Shown in pieces: positions 31,243 through 40,829 of a stretch of DNA of 64,000 bases. The DNA is taken from contig NZ_CP039432.1 of NCBI RefSeq assembly GCF_005484805.1, positions 2,046,001-2,110,000 on the forward strand, given 5' to 3'. The stretch comes from Rhodococcus sp. SGAir0479 (GTDB taxonomy: Bacteria; Actinomycetota; Actinomycetes; Mycobacteriales; Mycobacteriaceae). A program made the position numbers and the translations under genes. The notes below the pieces were generated by a model. It worked only from the letters and a program-made list of their open reading frames with translations, was not told where the DNA came from and searched no databases. The number at the start of each line of letters is the position of its first letter. Positions within the stretch are counted from its first letter, which is position 1.

Positions 31243-32595
31243 TCACCTCAAGCTGTCGGCCGGGTCCGCGACCGTCAGGTCGCAGTCCGTCTCGTCGAAT
31301 GTACGCGACGGACCCGGTCCCGTGCTGCGCGTCTCGAACCGCACCGTCACCACCCCGTGCCCGGCGCCCTGCACCCAGCCGTGCCCGTACTCGGGGTGCG
31401 CGACGTCGAGTCCGGGCCGCCACCCGGGCGTGGGTCCGGACAGTACGTCGAACCCCGAATCCTGCTCGGTGTCATCACTTCCCACGTCCGGAACTGCCTG
31501 ATCGAGTTCCGGGAACAGTGAGCCCTGACTGACCGCGGACAGGCCGCCGAAGCCGACACCGACCAGCCGGACCGGCCCGATCTCGAGCGGGTCGAGCACC
31601 TGACGCTGCGCGGTGGCAGTGAGGACCCGGGCGTCGGTCGTCGCGTACGGCAGCGTGAGCGAGCGGGTGAGGATGCTCATGTCGGACTTGCGCAGCTTGA
31701 GCACCACGGTGCGCGCCGCGCGGCCGTCCCGCTCGAGGCGCCGGAACGCCGCCGCCGCGCTGGCGTCGACCGCGCGGCGCAGATCGGCCATGGTGACGAT
31801 GTCCTGCGCGTACGTCGTCTCCGCGCTCACCTGTTTCGCGTCGGCACGCTCGGCCACGGGCCGGTCGTCGATGCCGCGCGCCAGGCGCTGCAGGCTCGGC
31901 CCCACGGTCGCGCCGAGGACGGACACCACCTCCGGTTCCGGCAACCGGGCCAGCGCGCCGATCGTCTCGATCCCCAGGCGTTTGAGCTTCTCCTCGGCCA
32001 CCGGACCGACGCCCCACAGTTTGCGGACCGGCAATGCCGCCATCAGCTCCTGCTGCACATCGGGTGAGACGACCGTGATGCCGTTCGGCTTGGCGAGGCC
32101 GGAGGCGATCTTGGCCACCTGCTTGCCGGGGCCGGCGCCGATGGACGCGACGAGCCCGGTTTCCGCCAGCACCAACGCCCGCAACTCCTCGCAGTACCGC
32201 AGGACCTCCGCCTTGCCCGCGCCGGCCAGTTCCTTCGGTTCACCGAACGCCTCGTCGAGCGAAAGTTGTTCGAGCACCGGCATCTTCACCCGCAATGCGT
32301 CGAACACCCGACGGCTCAGCTCCCCGTACAGCGCGCCGCGTGGAGGCAGCACCACCGCGGCCGCACCGACGAGCCGACGCGCCTGGTGCATCGGCATCGC
32401 CGACCGCGCGCCGAACACCCGCGCCTCGTAGCTGGCTCCTGCCACCACACCCCGACCCCCGAGCCCGCCCACCAGGACCGGCCGCCCGCGCAGCGTCGGC
32501 CGGGTGAGCTGCTCGACGGATGCGAAGAACGCATCCATGTCGAGGTGCAGCACCCAGCGACGACTGCGCGTGGGATCGGGGACGGCGGCGATCAT
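31243..32595 (-). CDS. dinB: DNA polymerase IV (DinB/DinX type)
   Basis: 450 aa Y-family translesion polymerase. The catalytic acids are D19 ([13 protein letters not shown]) and D114/E115 (SLDEAF). A helix-hairpin-helix thumb segment ([19 protein letters not shown], about 205) and little-finger domain follow. QGSLFP (about 356-361) is a plausible beta-clamp binding motif. The C-terminal extension ([24 protein letters not shown]) is typical of the actinobacterial DinX branch such as Rv1537. The ATG at 32595 gives the family-like N-terminus but no Shine-Dalgarno is evident; an upstream in-frame TTG is possible. I see no LexA box upstream. Confidence 0.93.
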   Translation of the reverse strand: MIAAVPDPTRSRRWVLHLDMDAFFASVEQLTRPTLRGRPVLVGGLGGRGVVAGASYEARVFGARSAMPMHQARRLVGAAAVVLPPRGALYGELSRRVFDALRVKMPVLEQLSLDEAFGEPKELAGAGKAEVLRYCEELRALVLAETGLVASIGAGPGKQVAKIASGLAKPNGITVVSPDVQQELMAALPVRKLWGVGPVAEEKLKRLGIETIGALARLPEPEVVSVLGATVGPSLQRLARGIDDRPVAERADAKQVSAETTYAQDIVTMADLRRAVDASAAAAFRRLERDGRAARTVVLKLRKSDMSILTRSLTLPYATTDARVLTATAQRQVLDPLEIGPVRLVGVGFGGLSAVSQGSLFPELDQAVPDVGSDDTEQDSGFDVLSGPTPGWRPGLDVAHPEYGHGWVQGAGHGVVTVRFETRSTGPGPSRTFDETDCDLTVADPADSLR

Positions 32596-32655
32596 GGAGG
32601 AAAAACTACGCCGCGGCCACGACAAGGCCCGGCGGCAGACCGGGGCCCGGCCGGT

Positions 32656-33816
32656 CTAGACGGTGCCCGGCACCGCCCGCCGGTCGGCGGACACACCCCC
32701 GTCCGCGGTCGGGGCGGGTCGCGGGACGGTGAACACTGCGAGCACGCTCGCGATCGCGACGGCGAAACACGCCGCCGTGTACCAGAGGTTGCCGATCGGA
32801 TCGCCGTTGCTCGTCACCCCGGCGACGGCGTCGAAGTGGTCCGGCAGCGCCGTCACCCACAGCACCGCCATCACACCCAGATACACCACGGCGTAGTAGC
32901 GGACGAAGTCGTCGGAGTAGGGCGGAACGCCCGCCGTGCCCGCTCGCATCCGCGACCACTGACGGACCAGTATCGGGACCGCCACCACGGCGAGCACCAC
33001 CAGTTCCGCCGCGTACAGCACGCCGCGGATCGTGTCGCTCCCCATCCCGAACACCGTCGCCGGGAGCGGGAGGACGAACACCCCGACGGATGCGCTGAGA
33101 CCGACCACCACCGTGCGCCAGACCAACGTGAGCCCCGAGAAGTGCCGGCCGGCATCGACCTGGCGGCCGACGAAGAACTGGACGCACAGCGCCAGGGACA
33201 TCGGCCACAGCGCGGCGAACACCACGACACTCGGCAGTGGAACGGAATCGAAGAACGGCTGGTTGACCTTGTTGTCGAGCGTCCATTCCCACCACCGCAA
33301 CTGCGGACCGAGCTGGTCGAAGATCTCGTAGAACGCGTGATGGACGAAGCCGACGCACACCGCGCCGAGGAACACCCCGTACCGGCGGAACACGCCGAGC
33401 ATCCGGACGATCTCGAACGCGAGCGTGGCCATCAGCGGATAGATGGCCACGATGTACAGCGGGAGACGGCCCCACAGGAAGTCCACGGTGAAGACGTTGT
33501 GCGCGAACATCGTCCCCAGGTAGTCCTCGGTGCCGAACGCGGCCGGGAAGTAGATCGGCGGTTCGATCACGAACAGGAACGCGGTGGCACCGAACCACAC
33601 CACCAGATTCGTGGGGTCGCCGTGGCGGCGCAACCGCACGATCGCGTAGACGAGCGCGAGCACCGCGCCCAGCACGATCGTCACCTCGAGCACCGGCAGC
33701 GTCCAGTTCTCCAACGCGAACGGGTTGCGGACCTCCACCAGTCCCCCGGCCTCCTCGCACGAGAACCCGAGCCGAGTGGCCAGATCGGCGAAGGTGGGCG
33801 AACAGTGGTCCGACAT
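32656..33816 (-). CDS. polytopic membrane protein of unknown function
   Basis: 386 aa with about nine hydrophobic helices beginning near residue 28, separated by short polar loops. The first 25 residues include two Cys (MSDHC and GFSCEE). The conserved-looking segment FVHHAFYEIFDQLGPQLRWWEW (start about 157) is rich in His, Glu and Trp and could form a metal or haem site at the membrane surface. I recognise no family. The ATG shares one base with the stop of the metal-dependent hydrolase gene (TGATG), so the pair is co-translated and probably functionally linked. Confidence 0.75.
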   Translation of the reverse strand: MSDHCSPTFADLATRLGFSCEEAGGLVEVRNPFALENWTLPVLEVTIVLGAVLALVYAIVRLRRHGDPTNLVVWFGATAFLFVIEPPIYFPAAFGTEDYLGTMFAHNVFTVDFLWGRLPLYIVAIYPLMATLAFEIVRMLGVFRRYGVFLGAVCVGFVHHAFYEIFDQLGPQLRWWEWTLDNKVNQPFFDSVPLPSVVVFAALWPMSLALCVQFFVGRQVDAGRHFSGLTLVWRTVVVGLSASVGVFVLPLPATVFGMGSDTIRGVLYAAELVVLAVVAVPILVRQWSRMRAGTAGVPPYSDDFVRYYAVVYLGVMAVLWVTALPDHFDAVAGVTSNGDPIGNLWYTAACFAVAIASVLAVFTVPRPAPTADGGVSADRRAVPGTV

Positions 33817-34745
33817 CAGTTCGCCTCCCGCGTTCCGGCGGTGTACCAGTACGTGACGTCGTAGCCCTCGTCGTAGCGGTCGAACCATTCACCGGCCAGG
33901 GCCGGCAACTTCTCGTGCTCGGGATTGTGCCGGGGCATCTGGCTGCGCACGACACCCGAGAGCGCCACCAGTTGCTGCCCGAGGGGCAGGTCGTCGAACG
34001 CCCGCGGCATGGGCCCGTGATCGGTGTGGTCCAGCCACGGCAGCAGCTTCCGGACGCGCTGCGCGCGCCGGTGCCGCGCGAACATCGACAGTGCGTCGAT
34101 CTTCCGGTCCTCCAGCGGGACATGCTCGTTGAAGCCCTCGCACGCGATCTTGATGACATCGAGCACGTGTTTGAACACCGACGGCGCCTGCCGCATCCGG
34201 TACAGGTCGCTGCCCACCACCGAGTCGAAGATGACCAACGCCGAGCTGCGGTGTTCGACCTCCTCGACGAAGTGCCAGATGAACAACGACGCGACTCGGT
34301 CGTCGCCCGGGCGGAACAGGCTGGAGTCGTTGTCGAGCATCAGCTTGAAGACCGGGGTGAACGTCGCCTCGAGGTCGGCGGTGTACGCCAGCCGGTACTC
34401 GGGCGACGTCTGCGCGGTGAGCTTGTCGAACGCGCCGATCACCTCGTCGAGCGTCGTCTGCAGGCCGGGGTATCGCCGGATCAGGCCCTTGACGTGCTGC
34501 CGGTGGGCCGTCGAGTGCTGCCCCTCCTGCCGCATGAACGCGTCGGCCTCCTCCGCGACCGCGGGATCGGTGATCCGGGGCATCAGCTCGGTGATCAGCT
34601 GCACGATCATCTTCTCGAAACCGATCGCGAGGAACGACACGGCGTTGGCCATGCTCGAGAACGCCGGATTCCGCTCGTTCCACAGGAATGGAACGTCGTA
34701 GTCCGCGAACGCGAACCGCATCTTTCGCACGTGCAAGTCGGTCAC
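33816..34745 (-). CDS. predicted metal-dependent hydrolase, ferritin-like (PF10118-type)
   Basis: 309 aa, all-helical. The family is annotated as metal-dependent hydrolase. Ferritin-like di-metal ligands are suggested by GFEKMIVQL (E44), EADAFMRQEGQHSTAHRQH (E66/E74/H77/H81/H84) and FIWHFVEEVEHRSSA (about 144-158). The spacing of E-x-x-H motifs recalls diiron oxygenases. The GTG at 34745 has GAGGTG 7 bases upstream and matches the family N-terminus; the longer frame starting at 34862 is rejected. It is first in a two-gene unit with the membrane protein and divergent from a TetR gene. Reaction unknown. Confidence 0.8.
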   Translation of the reverse strand: MTDLHVRKMRFAFADYDVPFLWNERNPAFSSMANAVSFLAIGFEKMIVQLITELMPRITDPAVAEEADAFMRQEGQHSTAHRQHVKGLIRRYPGLQTTLDEVIGAFDKLTAQTSPEYRLAYTADLEATFTPVFKLMLDNDSSLFRPGDDRVASLFIWHFVEEVEHRSSALVIFDSVVGSDLYRMRQAPSVFKHVLDVIKIACEGFNEHVPLEDRKIDALSMFARHRRAQRVRKLLPWLDHTDHGPMPRAFDDLPLGQQLVALSGVVRSQMPRHNPEHEKLPALAGEWFDRYDEGYDVTYWYTAGTREAN

Positions 34746-34817
34746 TTGGCGACACCTCGTCTCGTCCGGCATGAGCGCTGAGGCCCCAGAGGGGTGGGCG
34801 AGGCCCCAGCGCATGCG

Positions 34818-34847
34818 ACCATACACACGTGGGCCGTTTTGTATGAT
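34818..34847. promoter_or_regulatory. palindromic operator over divergent promoters
   Basis: Arms accataca (34818-34825) and tgtatgat (34840-34847) are inverted with one mismatch and a 14-base centre. The right arm contains TATGAT, a good -10 element pointing to the TetR gene; the left arm contains TATGGT on the minus strand, pointing to the metal-dependent hydrolase gene. A TetR dimer bound here could shut both promoters. Binding is inferred from position and symmetry. Confidence 0.55.
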
Positions 34848-34927
34848 GGAAATCGCCGACATCGGCCGCGGTAGCCTCTCACCGGATCACGGTTCCGGCA
34901 GCGGCACGCGGGGAGGCGAGGGCACAG

Positions 34928-35542
34928 GTGGTGGCACGCAGACGCGGGTGGGGCGGGACGCCGCCGGAGAGCGACGACGAGGCGTCGAGGCGGATCGTCG
35001 CCGCCGCGGTGGAACTCATCGGCCGCACGGGCGGCGAGGTCAGCATCGCCGACGTCGCGGAATCACTCGGCGTGATCCGGCAGACGGTGTACCGCTACTT
35101 CCCCAGCACCGACGCACTGCTGCGCGCGGCGGCCATCGCGTCCGTGGACGGCTTCCTCGATCGTCTCGCCGCCCAGGTCCGCGGCCGGCAGGACCCGGCC
35201 GACGCCCTGACCGAGGCCGTCATCTATACACTGGACGCGGTGCCGCGCACCCCGCACCTGGGAATCATGTTGTCCGGCTCGCATTCCCACACCGAGGGCA
35301 TCACCTCGGACGAGGCACTCGCGTTCGGCGTGACCATGATCCGGCGCTTCGACGTCGACTGGGAACGTCACGGCTACGACGAGCCCGCACTGCGCGAGCT
35401 GGTCGAGTACCTGCTGCGCACGATGCAGTCGTTCTTCGTCTCCCCCGGCGACCGCACCGAGCCCGAGCTTCGCCGCTATCTCCGGCGGTGGATGGGCAGC
35501 GCGATCGACGCCCAGATCCCCGCGCCGACGACGAAGCCCTGA
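34928..35542 (+). CDS. TetR-family transcriptional regulator
   Basis: 204 aa. The helix-turn-helix lies at about residues 38-65 (VSIADVAESLGVIRQTVYRYFPSTDALL). The C-terminal ligand domain (about 80-195) ends in QIPAPTTKP. The GTG at 34928 follows GGGGAGG; a second GTG immediately after is also possible. Divergent from the ferritin-like hydrolase/membrane-protein unit, with a palindrome in the 182-base spacer, so that unit is its likely target. Its stop codon lies inside the 5' arm of a terminator hairpin shared with the convergent ileS gene. Confidence 0.88.
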   Translation: MVARRRGWGGTPPESDDEASRRIVAAAVELIGRTGGEVSIADVAESLGVIRQTVYRYFPSTDALLRAAAIASVDGFLDRLAAQVRGRQDPADALTEAVIYTLDAVPRTPHLGIMLSGSHSHTEGITSDEALAFGVTMIRRFDVDWERHGYDEPALRELVEYLLRTMQSFFVSPGDRTEPELRRYLRRWMGSAIDAQIPAPTTKP

Positions 35543-35569
35543 GGGACCGGCGGTCTCTCAGGGCTTCGT
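35531..35569. terminator. bidirectional terminator hairpin overlapping tetR stop
   Basis: Arms acgaagccctgag..gacc and ggtc..ctcagggcttcgt pair over 18 bases with one G-T position and a 3-base loop. The 5' arm includes the last codons and stop (tga at 35540-35542) of the TetR gene. The downstream end is 23 bases from the convergent ileS stop. Confidence 0.8.
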
Positions 35570-35591
35570 GACGGATCGAGGAGCTACCCGA

Positions 35592-38500
35592 TCACACCTT
35601 GGCGATCGTGGCGCGCACACCTTCCCCGAGTTCGACGACGGAATCGCCGCTCGCCTCGCCGAGCTCCAACGTGGTCGCCAGGACCTCACCGGCGATCAGG
35701 TCCCGGTGCCGCGAGGCCCACTCCCGGCGCTCGGCCGGCACCTCCAGGGTGACCGAGATCCGGTCGGAGACATCGAGTCCCGCGCTGCGGCGCGCCTCCT
35801 GCAGCTCGCGGACACGGTCCTTGGCCCAACCCTCGGCCTCGAGCTCCTCGGTCACCTGCGAGTCCAGCACCACCAGGCCCGCACCGTCCGGCAGCGCCGC
35901 CGTCGACTCCGGCTCGGCAGCGACCAGGCGCTGGGTGTACTCCGACGGCAGGAGTTCGATGCCGGCATCGGGAGCCGAGCCCGCGGAGCGTCCCGGCCAG
36001 ACGGTGACCACCCCGTCCTCCTCCGTCCATTCTCCGGCCTTGACCGCCTTGATGACGGTCTGCACGTCCTTGCCCAGGCGCGGACCCGCGGCCCGCGCAT
36101 TGACGACCAGCTCGAAGCGGCCGTGCACGTCGACGTCCTCGGTGAGGTCGACCTTCTTCACGTTGACCTCGTCGGCGATCAATCCGACGTACGGGCGCAT
36201 CTTCTCGGCGTCCGGCGCGGCGACGGTCACCTCGGGCAGCGGCAGACGCACCCGCAGGTTCTGCGCCTTCCGCAGGCTCAGCACCGTCGAGCACACGCTC
36301 CGGACGTCGTCCATGGCGGCGACCAGGTCGGCGTCGGCGGGCAGCTCGGCGGCCGCCGGCCAGTCCGTCAGGTGCACCGAACGGCCGCCGGTGAGTCCAC
36401 GCCAGATCACCTCGGACGCCATCGGCAGCAGCGGTGCCGCCAGGCGCGTGACCACCTCGAGCACGGTGTGCAGCGTGTCGATCGCGTCGCGGTCCTCGTC
36501 CCAGAAACGGCTCCGCGAACGGCGCACGTACCAGTTGGTGAGGGCGTCGCAGAACGTGCGCAGCTCGTCGCACGCGCCGGCGATGTCGATCACGTCGAGG
36601 GCATCGGTCATCGCGTCACGCGTCTGCGCAAGCTTCGCGAGGATGTACCGGTCGAGCACGTTCGACGAGTCGGTGCGCCACTGTCCGGGCTTGGACGCGT
36701 ACAGCTGCAGGAAGCTCCACGCGTTCCACAGCGGCAGCAGCGCCTGCCGGACGCCCTCCCGGATGCCCTGCTCGGTGACGATCAGGTTGCCGCCGCGCAG
36801 GATCGGCGACGACATCAGGAACCACCGCATGGCGTCCGAGCCGTCCCGGTCGAACACCTCCTTGACGTCCGGGTAGTTGCCCTTGGACTTGCTCATCTTC
36901 AGGCCGTCGTCACCGAGCACGATGCCGTGCGCCGCAACGCACTTGAACGCGGGACGGTCGAACAGCGCGGTGGCCAGCACGTGCAGCGTGTAGAACCAGC
37001 CGCGGGTCTGTCCGTTGTACTCGACGATGAAATCGCCCGGGTAGTGCGAGTCGAACCACTCCCGGTTCTCGAACGGGTAGTGCACCTGCGCGTACGGCAT
37101 CGAGCCCGACTCGAACCAGCAGTCGAGCACCTCCGGGACCCGGCGCATCATGGACTTGCCGGTCGGATCGTCCGGGTTGGGGCGAACCAGTTCGTCGATC
37201 ATCGGCCGGTGCAGATCGGTCGGCCGCACCCCGAAGTCCGCCTCCAGTTGGTCGAGCGAACCGTAGACGTCGACGCGCGGGTACGCCGGATCGTCCGACA
37301 CCCACACCGGGATGGGGCTGCCCCAGTAACGGTTTCGGCTGATGTTCCAGTCGCGGGCACCCTCGAGCCACTTACCGAACTGGCCGTCGCGGATGTGCTC
37401 CGGAACCCAGGTGATCTCCTGGTTGAGCTCGACCATGCGGTCACGGAACTTGGTGACGGCGACGAACCACGACGGCACCGCCATGTAGATCAGCGGCTGA
37501 CCGGAGCGCCAGCTGTGCGGGTACGAGTGCTCGATCGTCTCGTGGCGCAGCAGCTTCCCGGCGGCCTTGAGGTCCTTGATGATGACCGGGTTCGCATCGA
37601 AAACTTGCAGACCCTCGTACGGCGGCACCATCGAGGTGAACTTGCCACCCGGATCCAGCGGCTGGACGATCGCGATGCCGTTGGCCGTCGCGCACTCCAT
37701 GTCCTCTTCACCGAAGGCCGGCGCGAGGTGGACGATACCGGTACCCGAGTCGGTGGTGACGTAGTCGGCCGACAGCACCCGGTGCGCTTCCTCGTGACCC
37801 TTGCCGGGGCCGTGGAAGAAGTCGAACGGCGGAACGTACTTCAGACCGACCAGGTCGGCACCCTTGTACGCGCCGAGCACCTCGGGGGCGTCGCCGAGCT
37901 CGCGCGAGTAGTGGCCGAGGCGGGCCGCGGCGAGCAGGTAGGTCTTGCCGTCGGCGCCGGCAACGTGGACGTAGTCGACGTCCGGGTGCACCGCGATCGC
38001 CAGGTTGGACGGCAACGTCCACGGCGTGGTGGTCCAGATCAACGCGTTCGCGCCGTCGAGATCGCTGTCCGGAGCGGTGAGCACCATGTCCACCGTGACC
38101 GCGGGATCCTGACGCATCTTGTAGGCGTCGTCGAGGCGGGTCTCCTGGTTCGACAGCGGCGTCTGCTCGTACCAGCTGTACGGCAGCACCCGGAAGCCCT
38201 GGTAGATCAGGCCCTTGTCGTACAACTCCTTGAACGCCCACATGACGGACTCCATGAAGTCCAGATCCAGGGTCTTGTAGTCGTTGTCGAAGTCCACCCA
38301 GCGTGCCTGCCGGGTGACGTAGTCGCGCCACTCGTCGGTGTAGCGCAGGACGGACTGCTTGCAGTACGCGTTGAACTCCGCGAGGCCCATCGCGTCGATC
38401 TGCGACTTGTCCTTGATGCCGAGCTGCTTCTCGGCCTCGAGCTCGGCGGGCAGGCCGTGGCAGTCCCAGCCGAAGCGGCGGTCGACCTTCTTGCCGCGCA

Positions 38501-38780
38501 TGGTCTGGAAGCGCGGCACCACGTCCTTGACGTAGCCGGTCAACAGGTGACCGTAGTGCGGGAGGCCGTTCGCGAAGGGCGGGCCGTCGTAGAACACGAA
38601 GTCCTCGGCCCCGTCGCGTTGCGCGATGCTGGCGCGGAAGGTGTCGTCCGCCTCCCACACCGCGAGCACCTTCTGCTCGAGGTCGGGGAACGAGACGGAC
38701 CCGGTAGCGCGTCCGCCGACGAGATCGACACGCGGATACGCGTCGTTCGTCCGTGCAGGGGTGGATTCGTTACTGGTCAC
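35592..38780 (-). CDS. ileS: isoleucyl-tRNA synthetase
   Basis: 1062 aa class I synthetase charging tRNA-Ile. HIGH-type motif PHYGHLL (H75-H78) and KMSKSKGN (about 628-635) are present; the editing (CP1) domain lies between. Length and the [10 protein letters not shown] signature (about 106-115) place it in the long, eukaryote-like group that is often less sensitive to mupirocin, an inference from known subfamily behaviour. The GTG at 38780 follows GAGGAGC by 7 bases. The preceding T-box leader would sequester this ribosome site. It ends near a convergent TetR gene. Confidence 0.96.
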   Translation of the reverse strand: MTSNESTPARTNDAYPRVDLVGGRATGSVSFPDLEQKVLAVWEADDTFRASIAQRDGAEDFVFYDGPPFANGLPHYGHLLTGYVKDVVPRFQTMRGKKVDRRFGWDCHGLPAELEAEKQLGIKDKSQIDAMGLAEFNAYCKQSVLRYTDEWRDYVTRQARWVDFDNDYKTLDLDFMESVMWAFKELYDKGLIYQGFRVLPYSWYEQTPLSNQETRLDDAYKMRQDPAVTVDMVLTAPDSDLDGANALIWTTTPWTLPSNLAIAVHPDVDYVHVAGADGKTYLLAAARLGHYSRELGDAPEVLGAYKGADLVGLKYVPPFDFFHGPGKGHEEAHRVLSADYVTTDSGTGIVHLAPAFGEEDMECATANGIAIVQPLDPGGKFTSMVPPYEGLQVFDANPVIIKDLKAAGKLLRHETIEHSYPHSWRSGQPLIYMAVPSWFVAVTKFRDRMVELNQEITWVPEHIRDGQFGKWLEGARDWNISRNRYWGSPIPVWVSDDPAYPRVDVYGSLDQLEADFGVRPTDLHRPMIDELVRPNPDDPTGKSMMRRVPEVLDCWFESGSMPYAQVHYPFENREWFDSHYPGDFIVEYNGQTRGWFYTLHVLATALFDRPAFKCVAAHGIVLGDDGLKMSKSKGNYPDVKEVFDRDGSDAMRWFLMSSPILRGGNLIVTEQGIREGVRQALLPLWNAWSFLQLYASKPGQWRTDSSNVLDRYILAKLAQTRDAMTDALDVIDIAGACDELRTFCDALTNWYVRRSRSRFWDEDRDAIDTLHTVLEVVTRLAAPLLPMASEVIWRGLTGGRSVHLTDWPAAAELPADADLVAAMDDVRSVCSTVLSLRKAQNLRVRLPLPEVTVAAPDAEKMRPYVGLIADEVNVKKVDLTEDVDVHGRFELVVNARAAGPRLGKDVQTVIKAVKAGEWTEEDGVVTVWPGRSAGSAPDAGIELLPSEYTQRLVAAEPESTAALPDGAGLVVLDSQVTEELEAEGWAKDRVRELQEARRSAGLDVSDRISVTLEVPAERREWASRHRDLIAGEVLATTLELGEASGDSVVELGEGVRATIAKV

Positions 38781-39020
38781 CGCGAAAGCTCCTCGTGCCC
38801 TGACTGCCGGCACGGGGACGACGACGGCGCCCTGTGCGCCGTTACCGCGGTACCACCCCGCTTGCCCGCCCCGCGCGCGGGACGAGCCACTCGATGCGGG
38901 CTGTGACGGGCCCACCCGTTCGGGTCTAGTGAGCGCGATCCCCGTCCCCGATGGGTCCGGTAGGTCGCGCCGTTCTTCCGAAGGCTCCCCGGTGATGGCC
39001 GGATCGTCGCCGTGTGTGCG
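38781..39020 (-). promoter_or_regulatory. translational T-box riboswitch for ileS
   Basis: Reading the minus strand, a short Stem I region carries the specifier codon ATC (isoleucine) at 38996-38994. It is followed by the hairpin cttcggaag and, at 38860-38841, the T-box cggggtggtaccgcggtaac that pairs with the uncharged tRNA-Ile end. The strand ccccgtgcc (38817-38809) can pair either with the T-box GGGG or with gggcacgagg (38800-38791), which contains the ribosome site. This is an antisequestrator/sequestrator switch: uncharged tRNA-Ile would free the site and raise IleS synthesis. This is the ultrashort Stem I class known upstream of actinobacterial ileS. Confidence 0.9.
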
Positions 39021-39026
39021 TTGTCG

Positions 39027-39032
39027 AGTCTA
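39027..39032 (-). promoter_or_regulatory. -10 element candidate for ileS leader
   Basis: TAGACT on the minus strand, just after the stop of the upstream membrane-protein gene, would start the T-box transcript around 39020, just before the Stem I region. No clear -35 hexamer is seen. Confidence 0.4.
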
Positions 39033-39040
39033 TCCCTCGT

Positions 39041-39412
39041 CTAACCCTCGGCCGGATTCCGGCCCGGGTCGCCTGCACCGCCGGAGCCGCGGCCCTCGTC
39101 CTCGGCGGCGTCGTCCGGACTCGTCGCCGGCCGCTCGCTCTCCGCCCGCTCGCCCTCCGTCCGGTCACCCTCTGCCCTGTCGCCCCGGTCGGGACGAGGG
39201 AAGTCGGACCCCTGGGCGTGCGGAGCGGGCGCGTCGGGCGCACCAGCGACGGGAGCCGCCTTCCTGCTCGCCAGCGCACTGACGAGCAGGAGGACGGCGC
39301 CCGTGACACAAACCGCGATGCATCCCCACGCCCAGACGACGGACCCCGTCATCAGGGCGATCACCAGCAGGGCGAACCCCACGGCGGCGAGGACCAGCGT
39401 CATGACCAGCAC
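39041..39412 (-). CDS. small membrane protein with acidic tail
   Basis: 123 aa. Two hydrophobic helices (about residues 2-22 and 26-46) are followed by a long disordered tail rich in Asp, Glu, Arg and Pro with imperfect GDR/AEGDRTEGERAESER repeats. The GTG at 39412 has GAGGG 6 bases before it; the ATG at 39403 is an alternative. No family recognised. It sits between wag31 and ileS, in the position occupied in some relatives by small membrane genes. Confidence 0.65.
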   Translation of the reverse strand: MLVMTLVLAAVGFALLVIALMTGSVVWAWGCIAVCVTGAVLLLVSALASRKAAPVAGAPDAPAPHAQGSDFPRPDRGDRAEGDRTEGERAESERPATSPDDAAEDEGRGSGGAGDPGRNPAEG

Positions 39413-39455
39413 GAGTCACCCTCTGTTCGGGAGCCGGCGGCCGCAGTCGGCTCGG

Positions 39456-40310
39456 TCAGTTGTTTCCCTTGGCGAACGACGACTGGCCGAAGCCCGACTG
39501 ACCGAAGGCCTCCTGGCCGCCGTCGACCGGCACGGCCGAGCCGCGCTGCTCGAGTTCCTCGAGCTGCGACTCCAGGTACGACTTCAGGCGGACGCGGTAC
39601 TCACGCTCGAACGTCTTGAGCTGCTCGATGCGGCTCTCGAGAACCGTCCGCTGCTGATTGATGGTCGCCATGATCTCAGTGTGCTTCTTCTCGGCGTCCG
39701 CCTGCAGCGCGTCGGCCTTCTCCTTGGCCTGACGCAGCTGGGTCTCCGAGCGGGTCTGCGCATCGGACAGCAGAGCCTCGGACTTCTGCTTGGCGTCCGA
39801 GACCATGGTCTCCGACTTCTGCTTGGCGTCCGAGACCATCGTCTCCGACTTGGTGCGAGCCTCGGTCACGAGGCGCTCGGAGTTGGTACGGGCGTCGCTG
39901 AGCAACTCCTCCGCCTCGGCCTTGGCGTCACCGGTGAGGCGGTCCGCCATCTCCTGCGCGAGGCCGAGCACCTTGGCCGCCTGCATGTTGGCGTCCTGGG
40001 ACCGCGGCGGCGCGGCGGCCGGCACCGGCTCGGGCTTGGGCTGCTCGACGACCCGAACCGGTTCCGGCTCGGGCTTGGGCGCGGGCGCCGGCGCTGCGGC
40101 GGCGGGGCGCGGGGCCTTCTTCGCCTCGGCCAGTTCCTGGTCGAGCTCGCCTACCCGCTGACGGAGGTCAGCGTTCTCCTCGATGAGCCGCGAAAGCTCC
40201 TGCTCGACGAGGTCGAGAAAGGCATCGACCTCGTCCTCGTTGTAGCCACGCTTCCCGATCGGAGGCTTGCTGAACGCGACGTTGTGCACATCAGCTGGAG
40301 TCAGCGGCAT
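39456..40310 (-). CDS. wag31: polar growth/division protein Wag31 (DivIVA)
   Basis: 284 aa. The conserved lipid-binding DivIVA head is at residues 1-45 ([22 protein letters not shown]). A first coiled coil follows, then a Pro/Ala/Glu linker (about 66-103) as in mycobacterial Wag31. The long second coiled coil (about 138-214) is built of 11-residue repeats with an SDA-x-x-x-SE-x pattern, and a tail carries [12 protein letters not shown]. It marks cell poles and directs peptidoglycan and mycolic-envelope growth there. It is the last gene of the division cluster, with its own promoter candidate upstream. Confidence 0.96.
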   Translation of the reverse strand: MPLTPADVHNVAFSKPPIGKRGYNEDEVDAFLDLVEQELSRLIEENADLRQRVGELDQELAEAKKAPRPAAAAPAPAPKPEPEPVRVVEQPKPEPVPAAAPPRSQDANMQAAKVLGLAQEMADRLTGDAKAEAEELLSDARTNSERLVTEARTKSETMVSDAKQKSETMVSDAKQKSEALLSDAQTRSETQLRQAKEKADALQADAEKKHTEIMATINQQRTVLESRIEQLKTFEREYRVRLKSYLESQLEELEQRGSAVPVDGGQEAFGQSGFGQSSFAKGNN

Positions 40311-40355
40311 GGAAGGATCCCTTCACGCGTCATTTGGCGGTCTAGCACGCATTCG

Positions 40356-40384
40356 GTTCTATCGCGTTTGCGCGTACTCGTTAA
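40356..40384 (-). promoter_or_regulatory. wag31 promoter candidate
   Basis: On the minus strand, TTAACG (40384-40379) and TAGAAC (40361-40356) are separated by 17 bases, 46 bases upstream of the wag31 ATG. The stretch is AT-richer than its surroundings. No ligand or regulator site is evident. Confidence 0.4.
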
Positions 40385-40425
40385 CCATTTCGTTACCTGT
40401 CACACTGTAACTGCGGGCCATTCTG

Positions 40426-40728
40426 TCACACCAAACCCGAAGGTGACGCCAGTCCCGACACCACCTGCATGAGGATGAACAGCAGGAACAACAGCACCAT
40501 GATCGAGAGGTCCAGACGGACCCCGCCGAGCGAGATCGGCGGGATGAGCCGCCGCAGCAGCTTCACCGGCGGGTCGGTGACCGTGAAGATCACTTCGAGG
40601 ACGATCACCACGAAACCCGTGGGTCGCCAGTCCCTGGCGAACACTCGGATGAACTCGACGATGATCCGTCCGATGAGCAACAACCAGAAGATGAACAGGA
40701 TCACGTAGATCACCGAGAACACGGCCAC
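40426..40728 (-). CDS. yggT: YggT-family membrane protein
   Basis: 100 aa. Two long hydrophobic helices flank the conserved segment EFIRVFARDWRPTGFVVIVLEVIFTVTDPPVKLLRRLIPP, which identifies the YggT/YlmG family. It has been linked to division and cell shape in several bacteria, and the gene position between sepF and wag31 is conserved in actinobacteria. The start is uncertain: GTG at 40728 aligns with the mycobacterial N-terminus, but the frame is open to 40776 and the ribosome site spacing is poor. Confidence 0.88.
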   Translation of the reverse strand: MAVFSVIYVILFIFWLLLIGRIIVEFIRVFARDWRPTGFVVIVLEVIFTVTDPPVKLLRRLIPPISLGGVRLDLSIMVLLFLLFILMQVVSGLASPSGLV

Positions 40729-40829
40729 ACCTTCACTCTGCCTGACGACAACCGGTCGATCAAAACCATTCGACAAGCCGAGGCACGCGTCACACCTCCG
40801 GAAGGATGCGACGCGTTCTCGACGGTCTC

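Noticed and set aside
35568-38906. A 1112-codon open frame on the plus strand, antisense to ileS.
   Set aside because: It mirrors the ileS frame and reflects the high-GC third-position bias; the translation is rich in Arg, Val and His with no domain, and ileS is unmistakable on the other strand.
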